Assembly (NCBI RefSeq): GCF_036417355.1
Contig: NZ_CP143889.1
Coordinates: 2,356,001-2,420,000 of the forward strand
Length of the DNA stretch: 64,000 bases
Direction of reading: 5' to 3'
DNA from: Akkermansia sp. RCC_12PD
GTDB lineage: Bacteria > Verrucomicrobiota > Verrucomicrobiia > Verrucomicrobiales > Akkermansiaceae
The notes below the pieces were generated by a model, which was not told where the DNA came from, made no database searches, and was given only the letters and a program-made list of their open reading frames with translations. Within the stretch, counting starts at the first letter, position 1; each line of letters starts with the position of its first letter. Below are positions 16,954 to 25,889 of this stretch, in pieces. The translations under genes and the position numbers were made by a program.

Positions 16954-18024
16954 TTACCGGACCAGTTTCAGAATGATTCTGCGCAACCTGTAGGAGACTT
17001 TTTTCAGGAAGGTGTTCCGGCTGAGTTCCCGGTACGCCGCGGCGTGGTCGTTCCGGCGCATGGCGGAAAAGAAACTGTCATCAACTCCGGGATGTGCTTC
17101 CAGTGCCTGGCGCCAGATGGAACTTTCGTTCAGCTTTTGCAGGGCTTCCGGCATGCTGCGGGCCGTGAGCTGGCCTGAAACGGCCAGGGTTGCCAGAAAA
17201 CTGCGGACGTTGTTCAGGAACGCCCTCAATTCGCTTTTTTTCCAGTCTTCCCGGTCCGTCATGCCCATTTTGCGGGAGTGCAGGCGGATCATGTCGTCAA
17301 ACAGGGACAGCGTGAGATTTCCCGTCACTCCCCCGAATTTGTACACGTACACATCCTTTGCCAGCAGGGCGATGCGTTCTGCCGCGGGGAAGACCCGGAG
17401 GTTGAACAACTGGTCTTCCGCATATCTCAGTCCGCTTGGGGCGGGACGGCTGGCAAGCAGGAATTCCCTGCCGTAAAGCTTGGTGCACATTTTCCCGTAA
17501 GTGTAGAACAGGCCATACCGGTCCATGCCGAAAAAGCCGGAATAATAGGAAGAAAGGAACTCCTGCCGCTCCACCACGCGGTTTTCCGGAATGGCCCCGT
17601 CTTTTCTGCGGAAGAGGCCGAAGCGGTCCAGATGCCTGACATAGTCCCCGATGACGATGTCGGCGTTTTCCCGCATGGCCATTCGGGTCATGGCTTCCAC
17701 GCAGTCCGGAAAAACGACGTCGTCGCCATCCAGAAACATCACGTATTGCCCCGTCGCCCTGTCCATGCCGGCATACCGCGCGGCGTCCACACCCGCGTTG
17801 TTCTGGTGGATGGCCGTCATGCAGGAATGCCGGGCCGCATACTTGTTCAGAATATCCGGCGTATGGTCCGTGGAACCGTCGTTGACCAGGATGATTTCCA
17901 GAGAAGGCCAGGTCTGGGACAGCAGGCTGTCCAGGCAGGCGGAGATGCTCGTTTCCAGATTGTAGATGGGAACAATGACGCTGACCAGGGGAAGCTCTGC
18001 GCCGTTTTGGATGGAAGTGTTCAT
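16954..18024 (-). CDS. Family 2 glycosyltransferase
   Basis: Inverting GT-A glycosyltransferase, 356 residues from the ATG at 18024. A TTG at 18057 would add eleven residues but has no better ribosome site. The fold opens VSVIVPIYNLE and includes VNDGSTD, a DxD equivalent in MFLDGDDVVF, and YGKMCTKLYGREFL, as in EPS GT2 enzymes. It points away from the large operon and lies on the other side of the inverted-repeat segment at 18263-18419. A promoter inside that segment could therefore serve either this gene or the operon. Donor and acceptor are unknown. Confidence 0.85.
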   Translation of the reverse strand: MNTSIQNGAELPLVSVIVPIYNLETSISACLDSLLSQTWPSLEIILVNDGSTDHTPDILNKYAARHSCMTAIHQNNAGVDAARYAGMDRATGQYVMFLDGDDVVFPDCVEAMTRMAMRENADIVIGDYVRHLDRFGLFRRKDGAIPENRVVERQEFLSSYYSGFFGMDRYGLFYTYGKMCTKLYGREFLLASRPAPSGLRYAEDQLFNLRVFPAAERIALLAKDVYVYKFGGVTGNLTLSLFDDMIRLHSRKMGMTDREDWKKSELRAFLNNVRSFLATLAVSGQLTARSMPEALQKLNESSIWRQALEAHPGVDDSFFSAMRRNDHAAAYRELSRNTFLKKVSYRLRRIILKLVR

Positions 18025-18262
18025 GTTACCGGTGGTGATGGAGATGGCCGTCCTCAACGCAGGAAAAATGCCCCGAGCGGGCAGGGGGGAACAGAGCCTC
18101 TCCGGAACGCGGCAGGAAGAATAGAATAGTTGCCGGAATGAAACAATGCCGAAAAACCATTTCTGTTGTCGGATACCTCCGGATTCTTGTTTTTATTCTT
18201 TTAGTATTCAATATATAATAAACTCTAATAAAAAATGTTGCTTCTTAAAGAGACTGGGTAAA

Positions 18263-18277
18263 CGGATTATCAGTCCG
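18263..18277 (+). repeat. Left 15-bp inverted repeat (candidate inverton arm)
   Basis: CGGATTATCAGTCCG, the exact reverse complement of 18405-18419. The arm is itself an imperfect dyad, CGGA and TCCG around a 7-base asymmetric core TTATCAG. That architecture resembles a tyrosine-recombinase crossover site. Confidence 0.7.
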
Positions 18278-18404
18278 CTGTCAATCGAAGATCCTGGCAA
18301 TAGGCAGATTAAGACAATTATAACCCTACTTAAGCAATAGGGATTTTTTTATTTACCTCCGCATAATATTGATTTTATTAGGTTTCCCGGAAGCTTTTTT
18401 CAAA
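18278..18404. promoter_or_regulatory. Segment between inverted repeats, candidate invertible promoter
   Basis: 127 AT-rich bases between perfect 15-bp inverted repeats, placed between the leftward GT2 gene and the rightward EPS operon. On the minus strand a perfect TATAAT (plus positions 18317-18322) points left; no good -35 was found for it. On the plus strand a CCCTA/TAGGG hairpin (18324-18328, 18338-18342) followed by seven T acts as a likely terminator. So in this orientation the segment seems to face away from, and insulate, the operon; inversion would turn the TATAAT toward it. A long-range RNA stem is the alternative reading. Confidence 0.5.
18324..18350 (+). terminator. Terminator-like hairpin inside the inverted-repeat segment
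   Basis: Stem CCCTA (18324-18328) / TAGGG (18338-18342), 9-base loop, then A and seven T (18344-18350). Short stem but a good U-tail on the plus strand. Confidence 0.5.
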
Positions 18405-18419
18405 CGGACTGATAATCCG
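18405..18419 (-). repeat. Right 15-bp inverted repeat (candidate inverton arm)
   Basis: CGGACTGATAATCCG, exact reverse complement of 18263-18277, ending 32 bases before the first gene of the EPS operon. Flanking bases outside the 15-bp core match only sporadically. Confidence 0.7.
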
Positions 18420-18451
18420 GTAATATTTAGGCACGGGTCTCTGTTTTATGT

Positions 18452-19582
18452 ATGTGTTTTGAATTTATTCCAGTTTCTTTGTACACATCCTTGTTTAACT
18501 GGATCATTCTTTTATTAATGGCCGTCGCTGTATATCAGGCGGGAACCGGCGTGATTTATACGGGTTCCATGGCCAAAATGAATAATTTCACAGGATTTGT
18601 CTTTGTTGTGGCGCTGATCCTGTACATGGGGGCCCGCCCGGTCAGCCCGGAATTCGGAGATACCATCAATTACGCCGCGGAATTCCAGACGCTTCAGACG
18701 GAGGAAAGCGGCAACTGGATGGCGCAGGCGACATCCCTGCGCGGGGAATGGCTGTTTGCCCTTATTCTGCATGCGTGGGTGCAGTACGGGAATGTCCACG
18801 ACTATTTTCTTTCCTGTTCTGCAGTGTACGTGGGGGCTCTGGCGCTGGCCAGCTACAGGATTTTCGGCGGAAGGTGGTTCATTCCCTTTCTGACGGCTTG
18901 CGCCATGTTCACCTTCTGGGTTTACGGGGTCAACGGAATCCGCAACGGCATGGCCGCCTCCGTGATGATTCTCGGTCTGTCCTTCCGGGATAACCTCAAG
19001 TACCTGGTGCTTTTTTCCCTTCTTGCCGTCAGCCTGCACAAATCCATGGCTCTGCTCATCGGAGCCGGAGCCTGCGCCTGGTTCCTGACAGATACCCGGT
19101 ATTATGTGGCGGCGTGGCTGGCCTGCATTGTGGCGGTTATTCTGGCCGGTCCGGCCATTGGGGAAATGATTGCCTCTTCCGGCCTGTTTGACGATCCGCG
19201 CCTGACCCTCTACATCAGTTCCGCGGAGGAGGTAAAGGCGGCCAGCCCCTTCTTCAGCAGCACGGGGTTTCGCTGGGATTTCCTCCTTTACAGTGCGCTT
19301 CCCATCGTGACGGGCTGTTATTTTATTTTCAGGCAGGAGTACCGGGATGCCATGTATACGTGGCTGCTCAATATTTACATCGCGGCGAATGCGTTCTGGA
19401 TTCTCTGCATGTATGCGGCGTTCAGCAACAGGTTCGCCCAGCTCTCCTGGTTCCTGATGGGATTCGTATTCATTTATCCCTTCTTCAAGTACAGGTTCTG
19501 GGCGGATCAGGAAAAGAAGCTGGCCGGTTTTTTCCCGCTGATTTATGCGTTTACCTTCTACATGAATATTTACAACGCATGA
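18452..19582 (+). CDS. EpsG-family polysaccharide polymerase (Wzy)
   Basis: Integral membrane protein of 376 residues with about ten hydrophobic segments (such as IILLLMAVAVYQAG and GFVFVVALILYMGAR). The early loop RPVSPEFGDTINYAAEF and the segment NGIRNGMAASVMILG followed by KSMALL are typical of EpsG-type Wzy polymerases. Such enzymes join lipid-linked repeat units at the outer face of the inner membrane. It is the first gene of the operon, 32 bases after the right inverted repeat, and overlaps the next gene by ATGA. The start at 18452 (MCFEFIP) is the first in-frame ATG; no strong ribosome site is visible. Confidence 0.82.
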   Translation: MCFEFIPVSLYTSLFNWIILLLMAVAVYQAGTGVIYTGSMAKMNNFTGFVFVVALILYMGARPVSPEFGDTINYAAEFQTLQTEESGNWMAQATSLRGEWLFALILHAWVQYGNVHDYFLSCSAVYVGALALASYRIFGGRWFIPFLTACAMFTFWVYGVNGIRNGMAASVMILGLSFRDNLKYLVLFSLLAVSLHKSMALLIGAGACAWFLTDTRYYVAAWLACIVAVILAGPAIGEMIASSGLFDDPRLTLYISSAEEVKAASPFFSSTGFRWDFLLYSALPIVTGCYFIFRQEYRDAMYTWLLNIYIAANAFWILCMYAAFSNRFAQLSWFLMGFVFIYPFFKYRFWADQEKKLAGFFPLIYAFTFYMNIYNA

Positions 19583-20700
19583 GAAAAAAACTCATCAGGA
19601 TTGCGGCGGCTCCCATGTCTCTGGACCTGCTGCTCAGGGGGCAGTTGAATTACCTGAACGGGTATTTTGACGTTCTGGCCGTAGCTTCCCCCGGTGTGGA
19701 GCATGCGCGCATCCGCCGGCGTGAAGGCGTGGAGACCGTGGAGCTTGAAATAGAGCGGACGATTTCCCTGTGGAAGGATTTGAAGAGTTTGTGGCGTTTG
19801 TTTGCCCTGTTCCGCCGGGAACGCCCCTGGGGCGTGCACTCCCTGACTCCTAAAGCCGGTCTTTTAAGCATGGCCGCCGCCGCCCTGGCCCGTGTTCCCG
19901 TGCGGGTGCATACGTTCACCGGGCTGATTTTCCCCTACCGGAAAGGCGCGTTTAAATTCCTGCTCAGGCAGATGGACCGCCTTACATGCCTGTTCGCCAC
20001 CCATGTCATCCCGGAGGGTGAAGGTGTCAGAAAGCTTCTGATTGCGGAAAAAGTGACGGGAAAATCTCTGGAAGTCCTGGCCTACGGTAATGTCAACGGC
20101 GTTGATTTGGAGCATTTCCGGCAATCCGGCCGCCGGGAGGAGGAAAGGCGGCGTCTTGGTCTTCCCGCAGGGGCCGTTTTGTTTGTCTTTGTCGGCAGAA
20201 TCACGGAAGACAAGGGCATCCGGGAATTGCTTGCCGCGTTTTCCGCATTGCGCGGAGATGAGGAGCAGGGGGGAATTCCTGTTTTTCTAGCGCTGGTGGG
20301 TGGTCTGGAAGGTTATGCTGCAGCTGATTTGGAGATGCCCGGAGTGTTCGTGCCCGGCTTTCAGGAGGACATCCGGCCCTGGCTGGAAGCCGCGGACGTT
20401 TTTGTTCTGCCCAGCTACAGAGAGGGATTTCCAAACTCCCTTCTTCAGGCGGGAGCGATGGGACTGCCTTCCATCGCCGCGGATGTGTGCGGATGCAATG
20501 AAATTATAGAAGATGGCGTGAACGGCCTGCTGGTGGCCGTCCGGGATGAAGAGGCGTTGCGCAGCGCCATGGCCTCCTTCCGGGATGATCCGGAACGGCG
20601 GCGGCAAATGGGCGCGAGAGCCGCGGAAAATGTAAGGAGGAAATATTCCTGCCGGATGGTATGGGATGCCCTGCTCAATTTTTACGGGAGAATATCATGA
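19579..20700 (+). CDS. Family 4 glycosyltransferase
   Basis: Retaining GT-B glycosyltransferase of 373 residues. The start [12 protein letters not shown] is set by the ATGA overlap with wzy. N-terminal features include [13 protein letters not shown] and [11 protein letters not shown], typical of the CapM/PglA-like branch. The C-terminal nucleotide-sugar domain contains [33 protein letters not shown] and the EX7E-type glutamates. As it directly precedes the initiating phosphoglycosyl transferase gene, it is a candidate for adding the second sugar. It overlaps that gene by ATGA. Specificity is inferred only. Confidence 0.85.
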   Translation: MRKKLIRIAAAPMSLDLLLRGQLNYLNGYFDVLAVASPGVEHARIRRREGVETVELEIERTISLWKDLKSLWRLFALFRRERPWGVHSLTPKAGLLSMAAAALARVPVRVHTFTGLIFPYRKGAFKFLLRQMDRLTCLFATHVIPEGEGVRKLLIAEKVTGKSLEVLAYGNVNGVDLEHFRQSGRREEERRRLGLPAGAVLFVFVGRITEDKGIRELLAAFSALRGDEEQGGIPVFLALVGGLEGYAAADLEMPGVFVPGFQEDIRPWLEAADVFVLPSYREGFPNSLLQAGAMGLPSIAADVCGCNEIIEDGVNGLLVAVRDEEALRSAMASFRDDPERRRQMGARAAENVRRKYSCRMVWDALLNFYGRIS

Positions 20701-21308
20701 TATACGGGAATGGCATCAAGCGTCTTATGGATTTTTCTCTCGCACTGGCGGCCCTGGCTCTGCTGTCCGTGCCGTTCCTGCTGCTGGCGCTGCTGCTGGC
20801 CCTTGCCAACCGGGGAACGCCGTTTTTCCGCCAGACGCGCCCGGGGCGCGGCGGCAGGCTGTTCCGCATTGTCAAATTCAAGACCATGACGGATGCCCGT
20901 GATTCCCGCGGAGAACTGCTTCCGGACGAACAGCGCCTGACGCGCGCGGGGGCCCTGGTGCGTTCCCTGTCTCTGGATGAATTGCCCCAGTTGTTCAACG
21001 TTCTGGCCGGGCAAATGAGCTTCATTGGTCCCCGGCCGCTGCTGCCGGAATACCTTCCCTTGTATACAGCGGAGCAGGCGCGCCGCCACGACGTGCGGCC
21101 CGGCATCACGGGATGGGCCCAGGTGAACGGGCGCAATGCCATCAGCTGGGAACGCAAGTTTGAGCTGGATGTCTGGTATGTGGACCATCTGAACTTCCTG
21201 CTGGATATGCGCATTATTTTTTTAACGCTGGCCAAAGTGGTCCGGCGGCAGGGCATCAGCGCGGAAGGGTGCGCCACCATGCAAAAATTCACGGGTTCAG
21301 GAAAATGA
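20697..21308 (+). CDS. Initiating sugar-phosphate transferase (PglC/WcaJ-type phosphoglycosyl transferase)
   Basis: Monotopic phosphoglycosyl transferase of 203 residues that moves a sugar-1-phosphate from a UDP-sugar to undecaprenyl phosphate, starting each repeat unit. One N-terminal hydrophobic re-entrant helix (about 12-36) is followed by [22 protein letters not shown] with the catalytic region [28 protein letters not shown] and [15 protein letters not shown] complete the family signature. It lacks the extra transmembrane helices of WbaP/WcaJ, so it is the short PglC-like form. With the PglF, PglE and PglD homologues just downstream, its donor is probably a diacetamido-trideoxy UDP-hexose. 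Confidence 0.9.
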   Translation: MIYGNGIKRLMDFSLALAALALLSVPFLLLALLLALANRGTPFFRQTRPGRGGRLFRIVKFKTMTDARDSRGELLPDEQRLTRAGALVRSLSLDELPQLFNVLAGQMSFIGPRPLLPEYLPLYTAEQARRHDVRPGITGWAQVNGRNAISWERKFELDVWYVDHLNFLLDMRIIFLTLAKVVRRQGISAEGCATMQKFTGSGK

Positions 21309-23092
21309 AAAAGAACATAGCTATTGTAGGCGCCGGAGGATTCGGCAGGGAGACGGCTTGCTGTCTCCGGGCGATCAATGAAACGTCGTCCGCATGGAAT
21401 TTGATAGGCTTCTTTGACGACAAGGTGCCGGCGGGCACGAAAAACGAATACGGCCAGGTGCTGGGCACCGTTGAAGACTTGAACGCATGGAGAGAGCCTT
21501 TGTCCATCGTGCTTGCGATAGCCTCCCCGGATGCGCTCAAGCGCATTTCCGGACGGCTGGACAACGCCCTGCTGGATTTTCCGAATATCATCGCGCCGGA
21601 CGTGAAGTTTTATGACTGCGGCAGTGTCTCCATGGGGAAAGGCAATGTCATCAGCTTCGGCCATGTCTTCAGCTGCCATGTGAACATGGGTGATTTCAAC
21701 CTGTTCACCTGCGGTTCCCTGATCGGGCATGACGTCGCCCTGGGGCATTGGAACGTAGTGGCCAACGGCTGCAAGGTTTCCGGGGGCGTCACGCTGGGGA
21801 ATTCCAATTTCCTGGGGGCCGCTTCCGTGGTGCTTCCCTGCCGGAAGGTTGGGGAGCGTGTGGTGCTGGGAGCTAACTCCACGCTCGTCAGGGATGCGCT
21901 GGAAGAGGGAACCTATGTGGGGTGCCCTGCCGTGCTTAAAAAGTCCGCGCCTCCCTCGCCCGAGAAGAAATCCATGATCTGGCTGTCCCTGGCGCAGACG
22001 GGAGAGGCGGAAGAGCGGTTTGTACGGGAGGCTTTTGATTCCAAATGGGTGACGACGGTAGGGCCGAATGTGGACGCCTTTGAACGGGATCTTGAAGAGT
22101 ACCTGGGCGAGCGGCATGTCGTGGCTCTGGCGTCCGGAACGTCTGCCCTGCATCTGGGGCTGGTGATGCTGGGCGTAGGGCCTGGGGACGAAGTCCTCTG
22201 CCAGTCCATGACGTTTGCGGCGTCCGCCAATCCCATTGTTTACCAGGGAGCTTCCCCCGTGTTTGTGGACAGTGAGGAAAAAACATGGAACATGTCTCCC
22301 GAATTTCTGGAGGAAGCCATCAGGGACCGCATCAGGCAGACGGGCCGCGCTCCCAAAGCCATTATTCCGGTGGACCTTTACGGCATGCCCGCCAGCATGA
22401 CGGAGATTATGGAAATTGCCGGGAAATACGGCATTCCCGTGCTGGAGGACGCCGCAGAAGCGCTGGGTTCCGAGTACCGGGGGAGAAAATGCGGCATATT
22501 TGGCACTTATGGCGTTTTTTCTTTCAACGGGAACAAGATCATCACCACCTCCGGCGGGGGCGCCCTGTGCTGCCCGGATGAGGAATCCCGGAACAGAGTC
22601 AAATTTTACGCCACCCAGGCACGGGACCAAGCGCCGCATTATGAACATTCCCACATCGGCTATAACTACCGTCTCAGCAACGTGTGCGCGGGCATAGGCC
22701 GCGGCCAGATGCTTTCCCTCCCCTCATTCCTGGAGAAGAGGCGCAACATTCATGAGCAGTACAGAAACCGGCTTTCCGGCGTTCCAGGGCTGTCCCTGCT
22801 GGAAAACCCGTCCTCCCATTACCGTTCCAACCACTGGCTGACCTGCGTGCTGGTCAATCCGGAAGAAGCACGTTTTGACCGGGAAACGTTGCGGCTGGCC
22901 TTGCAGAAAGCGGGCGTGGAAAGCCGCCCCCTCTGGAAGCCCATGCATTTACAGCCCGTGTTCCGTTCCTGTCCTTTTTATGGCGCCGGCGTGTCGGACC
23001 GCCTGTTTGAGCGGGGGCTCTGCCTGCCGTCGGGGAGCGCCCTGGGCCAGGAAGAACTGGACCTCATCATTGATGTGATTTCCAACCTTTAA
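21305..23092 (+). CDS. Fused PglD-like acetyltransferase and PglE-like aminotransferase
   Basis: Bifunctional protein of 595 residues. Residues 1-210 are a PglD/NeuD-type left-handed beta-helix acetyltransferase: Rossmann-like start [13 protein letters not shown], His in [12 protein letters not shown] (H142, the expected general base), then hexapeptide repeats to [16 protein letters not shown]. Residues 220-595 are a DegT/DnrJ/EryC1/StrS PLP aminotransferase: [31 protein letters not shown], and the Schiff-base lysine K411 in [13 protein letters not shown]. Together these would aminate and N-acetylate the 4-keto sugar made by the next gene product. In Campylobacter the two activities are separate proteins. 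Overlaps the previous gene by ATGA. Confidence 0.88.
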   Translation: MKKNIAIVGAGGFGRETACCLRAINETSSAWNLIGFFDDKVPAGTKNEYGQVLGTVEDLNAWREPLSIVLAIASPDALKRISGRLDNALLDFPNIIAPDVKFYDCGSVSMGKGNVISFGHVFSCHVNMGDFNLFTCGSLIGHDVALGHWNVVANGCKVSGGVTLGNSNFLGAASVVLPCRKVGERVVLGANSTLVRDALEEGTYVGCPAVLKKSAPPSPEKKSMIWLSLAQTGEAEERFVREAFDSKWVTTVGPNVDAFERDLEEYLGERHVVALASGTSALHLGLVMLGVGPGDEVLCQSMTFAASANPIVYQGASPVFVDSEEKTWNMSPEFLEEAIRDRIRQTGRAPKAIIPVDLYGMPASMTEIMEIAGKYGIPVLEDAAEALGSEYRGRKCGIFGTYGVFSFNGNKIITTSGGGALCCPDEESRNRVKFYATQARDQAPHYEHSHIGYNYRLSNVCAGIGRGQMLSLPSFLEKRRNIHEQYRNRLSGVPGLSLLENPSSHYRSNHWLTCVLVNPEEARFDRETLRLALQKAGVESRPLWKPMHLQPVFRSCPFYGAGVSDRLFERGLCLPSGSALGQEELDLIIDVISNL

Positions 23093-23097
23093 CACGT

Positions 23098-25080
23098 ATG
23101 CCCATAACTCACAGCCCCATAGCGCGATCTCTCTATTACACCAGGCATTATTTACTGAATGTCAACGGGAAGTTTATCTTCTTCCTGGATATTGCGGTGG
23201 CGTCTTTCATGACGGTGCTGGCGTGCTATTATTGCCGGTTCCTCTACCGGGGGGACTGGGTGGACAACAATCTGCTGTACGCCCTTCTTGTCGATTTTGC
23301 GGTTACGGCCTTCTTCCTCTGGAATTCGGGAGTTTACAAAACGCTTGTCCGTTATACGACCATGAAGGACCTGCTGAGGATCATGGTGGCCGTTCTTCTG
23401 TCCAACGTGGTTTTGTACGTGTTCAGTATCATTGTATGGCCGGCGTATTTCCGGATATTCATTGCCTGCGGCATTTTCAATTTCATTCTGACTTCTCTAG
23501 CGCTGATCGGATGCCGCATGGCGTGCATCGGCGGAAGAAGATGGCTGGAGAATTTCAATTCCAATAAAACGGTTGCTTCCATTACCACAACCGGACGCAA
23601 GAGGGCGGCATTGGTCGGAAAACTGGATGCCTGCCTGTTGAAGGCTTCCCTGATCAAAAGCCTGAAGAGTGATGAGTATGAGATTGTGGGCATCCTGACG
23701 TCGGAACCGCATGCGGACGGGAAGAAAATCAAGGGCATTCCGGTGCGTTTCGTCAAGGAAGTTTCCGATGTGGAGGAGGTTCTGGATGTTTTCCAGGCCT
23801 CGGCCATCATTTTCGTGGGAAAAGGATATCTTCTGGAGGAAAAAAAGCTGGCCGACATCTGCCTGGAGAGGGGCATCAACCTGCTCGTTTCCCATGATCT
23901 TTTCCAGTCGTTTGACGACTATTCCGGATTTGCGGTGGACGGGGTGCAGATTGAAGACCTGATGGAGCGCGAGGAAATCAAGATCGACGAAGAAGTCATT
24001 TCCGAAGGAATCAGGGACAGCGTGGTGATGGTGACAGGAGCCGCCGGCTCCATAGGCAGCGAGCTCGTCAGGCAGTTGTGCCGGTTTTCCCCCCGGAAGA
24101 TCGTGCTGCTTGACCATGCCGAGACGCCGCTGTGGATGATCCGCAAGGAAATAGAAAAGGATTATCCGCATATTCCCATCGCAGGCGCCGTGACCAGCAT
24201 CTGCCACCACCGCCAGATGGAGCGGCGCATGCGGGAGTACAGGCCGGATTTGATTTTCCACGCCGCCGCGTACAAGCACGTTCCCATCATGGAGGAAGAT
24301 CCCTGCACGGCCGTGGTCAATAATGTGAAAGGAACCATGCACGTGGCCTCTCTGGCCGTCAAGTACGGCGTCAAGCGGTTTATCATGGTTTCCACGGACA
24401 AGGCGGTGAATCCTACCAGCGTCATGGGAGCCACCAAGCGCCTGGCGGAAATGTACGTCCAGAGTCTGGGAGAAGCATTGAAACAGAATCCGGAAAAAGG
24501 TTCCACCATCTTCATCACCACCCGTTTCGGCAATGTGCTGGGAAGCGCCGGTTCCGTGATTCCCTTCTTCAAGGAACAAATCAAGAGAGGGGGGCCCGTG
24601 ACGGTGACCCACCCTGAAATTGTCCGTTATTTCATGACTATTCCGGAGGCTTGCCGGCTGATTCTACAGGCGAATGCCATGGGGAAGGGCGGCGAGATTT
24701 TCGTGTTCGACATGGGCGAACAGGTCAAGATCGTGGATCTGGCTGAAAAAATGATACGCCTGGCGGGGCTTTCCCCCTTGAAGGATATCCGCATCGTCTT
24801 TACCGGATTGCGCCCCGGAGAAAAGCTGTATGAAGAGCTTCTGACGGATGATGAGCAAACCCTGGAAACTGCCCACAAGCGCATCCGAATTTTCCAGACC
24901 AGAAAATATGAAATTTCCTCCCTGAAGAATTCCCTGGAAACCCTGGTCTCCCATGCTGAATCCCTCCGGATGGAGGATACCATCCGTTCCATGAAGCAGT
25001 TGATTCCCGAATATAAAAGCAATAATTCCCCTTATCAGAAATATGACTACCTGCACTCAAAAAAACTCCTCACCATCTAA
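23098..25080 (+). CDS. Membrane-bound UDP-sugar 4,6-dehydratase (PglF/CapD/FlaA1 family)
   Basis: Two-domain, 660-residue protein converting UDP-GlcNAc to a UDP-4-keto-6-deoxy sugar. Four hydrophobic segments (about 25-145) anchor it. A first Rossmann-like domain covers about 155-290. The catalytic SDR domain begins VMVTGAAGSIGSELVRQ (about 311-328, NAD-binding), with IFHAAAYKHVPIMEEDP and STDKAVNPTSVMGATKR. The latter holds the Asp-Lys pair that replaces the usual YxxxK in this family. Length and layout match PglF. It supplies the keto-sugar for the fused aminotransferase/acetyltransferase encoded immediately upstream. Confidence 0.9.
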   Translation: MPITHSPIARSLYYTRHYLLNVNGKFIFFLDIAVASFMTVLACYYCRFLYRGDWVDNNLLYALLVDFAVTAFFLWNSGVYKTLVRYTTMKDLLRIMVAVLLSNVVLYVFSIIVWPAYFRIFIACGIFNFILTSLALIGCRMACIGGRRWLENFNSNKTVASITTTGRKRAALVGKLDACLLKASLIKSLKSDEYEIVGILTSEPHADGKKIKGIPVRFVKEVSDVEEVLDVFQASAIIFVGKGYLLEEKKLADICLERGINLLVSHDLFQSFDDYSGFAVDGVQIEDLMEREEIKIDEEVISEGIRDSVVMVTGAAGSIGSELVRQLCRFSPRKIVLLDHAETPLWMIRKEIEKDYPHIPIAGAVTSICHHRQMERRMREYRPDLIFHAAAYKHVPIMEEDPCTAVVNNVKGTMHVASLAVKYGVKRFIMVSTDKAVNPTSVMGATKRLAEMYVQSLGEALKQNPEKGSTIFITTRFGNVLGSAGSVIPFFKEQIKRGGPVTVTHPEIVRYFMTIPEACRLILQANAMGKGGEIFVFDMGEQVKIVDLAEKMIRLAGLSPLKDIRIVFTGLRPGEKLYEELLTDDEQTLETAHKRIRIFQTRKYEISSLKNSLETLVSHAESLRMEDTIRSMKQLIPEYKSNNSPYQKYDYLHSKKLLTI

Positions 25081-25099
25081 CCCTTGCCTAATCCATCCA

Positions 25100-25885
25100 A
25101 TGAAATACCTACATCCATTCCTCCGTTCCACCGTGTGGAGCCGCCTTCTGGTGGGCGCCGTCCTGGTATGCGTTCTCTCCGCCTGTGTCAAGCCTGAAGA
25201 AGTCAATTATGTCCAGAACCTGGTGCTGGACCAGAAATCTTCCATCGGGAAGGAGTATAAAATAGTCATCAAGAAGGATGACCGCCTCTTCATTTCCGTC
25301 AGCAGCAAGAATCCCACCCTCGCCCAGATGTTCAACAAGGACAGCGGCAGCGTTTCCAGCCCCAGGGACGACGAGCGCGGATACTTCGTGAATACGGACG
25401 GCGATATCGTGTTCCCCGTTCTGGGCAGAATCAAGGCTGTGGGCAAGACCTGCACCCAGCTGGCGAACGATATTGAAAACGAGATTATCAGGGAAGGGTA
25501 CATCAAGGACCCTGCCGTCAGCGTGCGCCTGATGAACTTCAAATTCTCCGTTCTCGGGGAAGTGTCCAAGCCGGGCAATTATGAAATCAAGGGGGAACGC
25601 CTGACGCTGCTGGAAGCGCTGAGCAAGGCTGGAGACCTGAACATGGATGGCAACCGTGACATTTATATCATCCGGGAGGCTGGGGGAGAGCGCATCGCGT
25701 CCAAGGTGGACCTGCGCAACAGCGACCTGTTTCATTCCCCCTATTACTATATCCAGCAGAATGACGTTATTTACGTCACTCCGTCCGACAGAAAAGTGAA
25801 TACCCGGAGCGAGCAGCTCCAGATTTATCCCTACCTCATTTCCGGCACCTCTATTGCCATGGTCATCCTGGCCTTCTGCATTTAA
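25100..25885 (+). CDS. Polysaccharide export lipoprotein (Wza-like)
   Basis: Outer-membrane export protein of 261 residues. The start MKYLHPFLRST at 25100 is followed by a lipoprotein signal with lipobox VLSAC (Cys about residue 30). The polysaccharide export domain is seen at YKIVIKKDDRLFISV to VFPVLGRIKAVGKT, and a SLBB-type repeat at VRLMNFKFSVLGEVSKPGNYEIKG. A C-terminal hydrophobic segment (ISGTSIAMVILAFCI) is probably the amphipathic/transmembrane helix that lines the Wza pore. It is followed after four bases by the Wzc gene, the standard secretion pair. An earlier ATG at 25043 lies inside the preceding gene and is not needed. Confidence 0.87.
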   Translation: MKYLHPFLRSTVWSRLLVGAVLVCVLSACVKPEEVNYVQNLVLDQKSSIGKEYKIVIKKDDRLFISVSSKNPTLAQMFNKDSGSVSSPRDDERGYFVNTDGDIVFPVLGRIKAVGKTCTQLANDIENEIIREGYIKDPAVSVRLMNFKFSVLGEVSKPGNYEIKGERLTLLEALSKAGDLNMDGNRDIYIIREAGGERIASKVDLRNSDLFHSPYYYIQQNDVIYVTPSDRKVNTRSEQLQIYPYLISGTSIAMVILAFCI

Positions 25886-25889
25886 TCCC

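Noticed and set aside
18263-18419. Insertion sequence or MITE defined by the 15-bp inverted repeats
   Set aside because: No target-site duplication is visible outside the arms, there is no transposase, and the position between divergent genes fits a regulatory inversion better.
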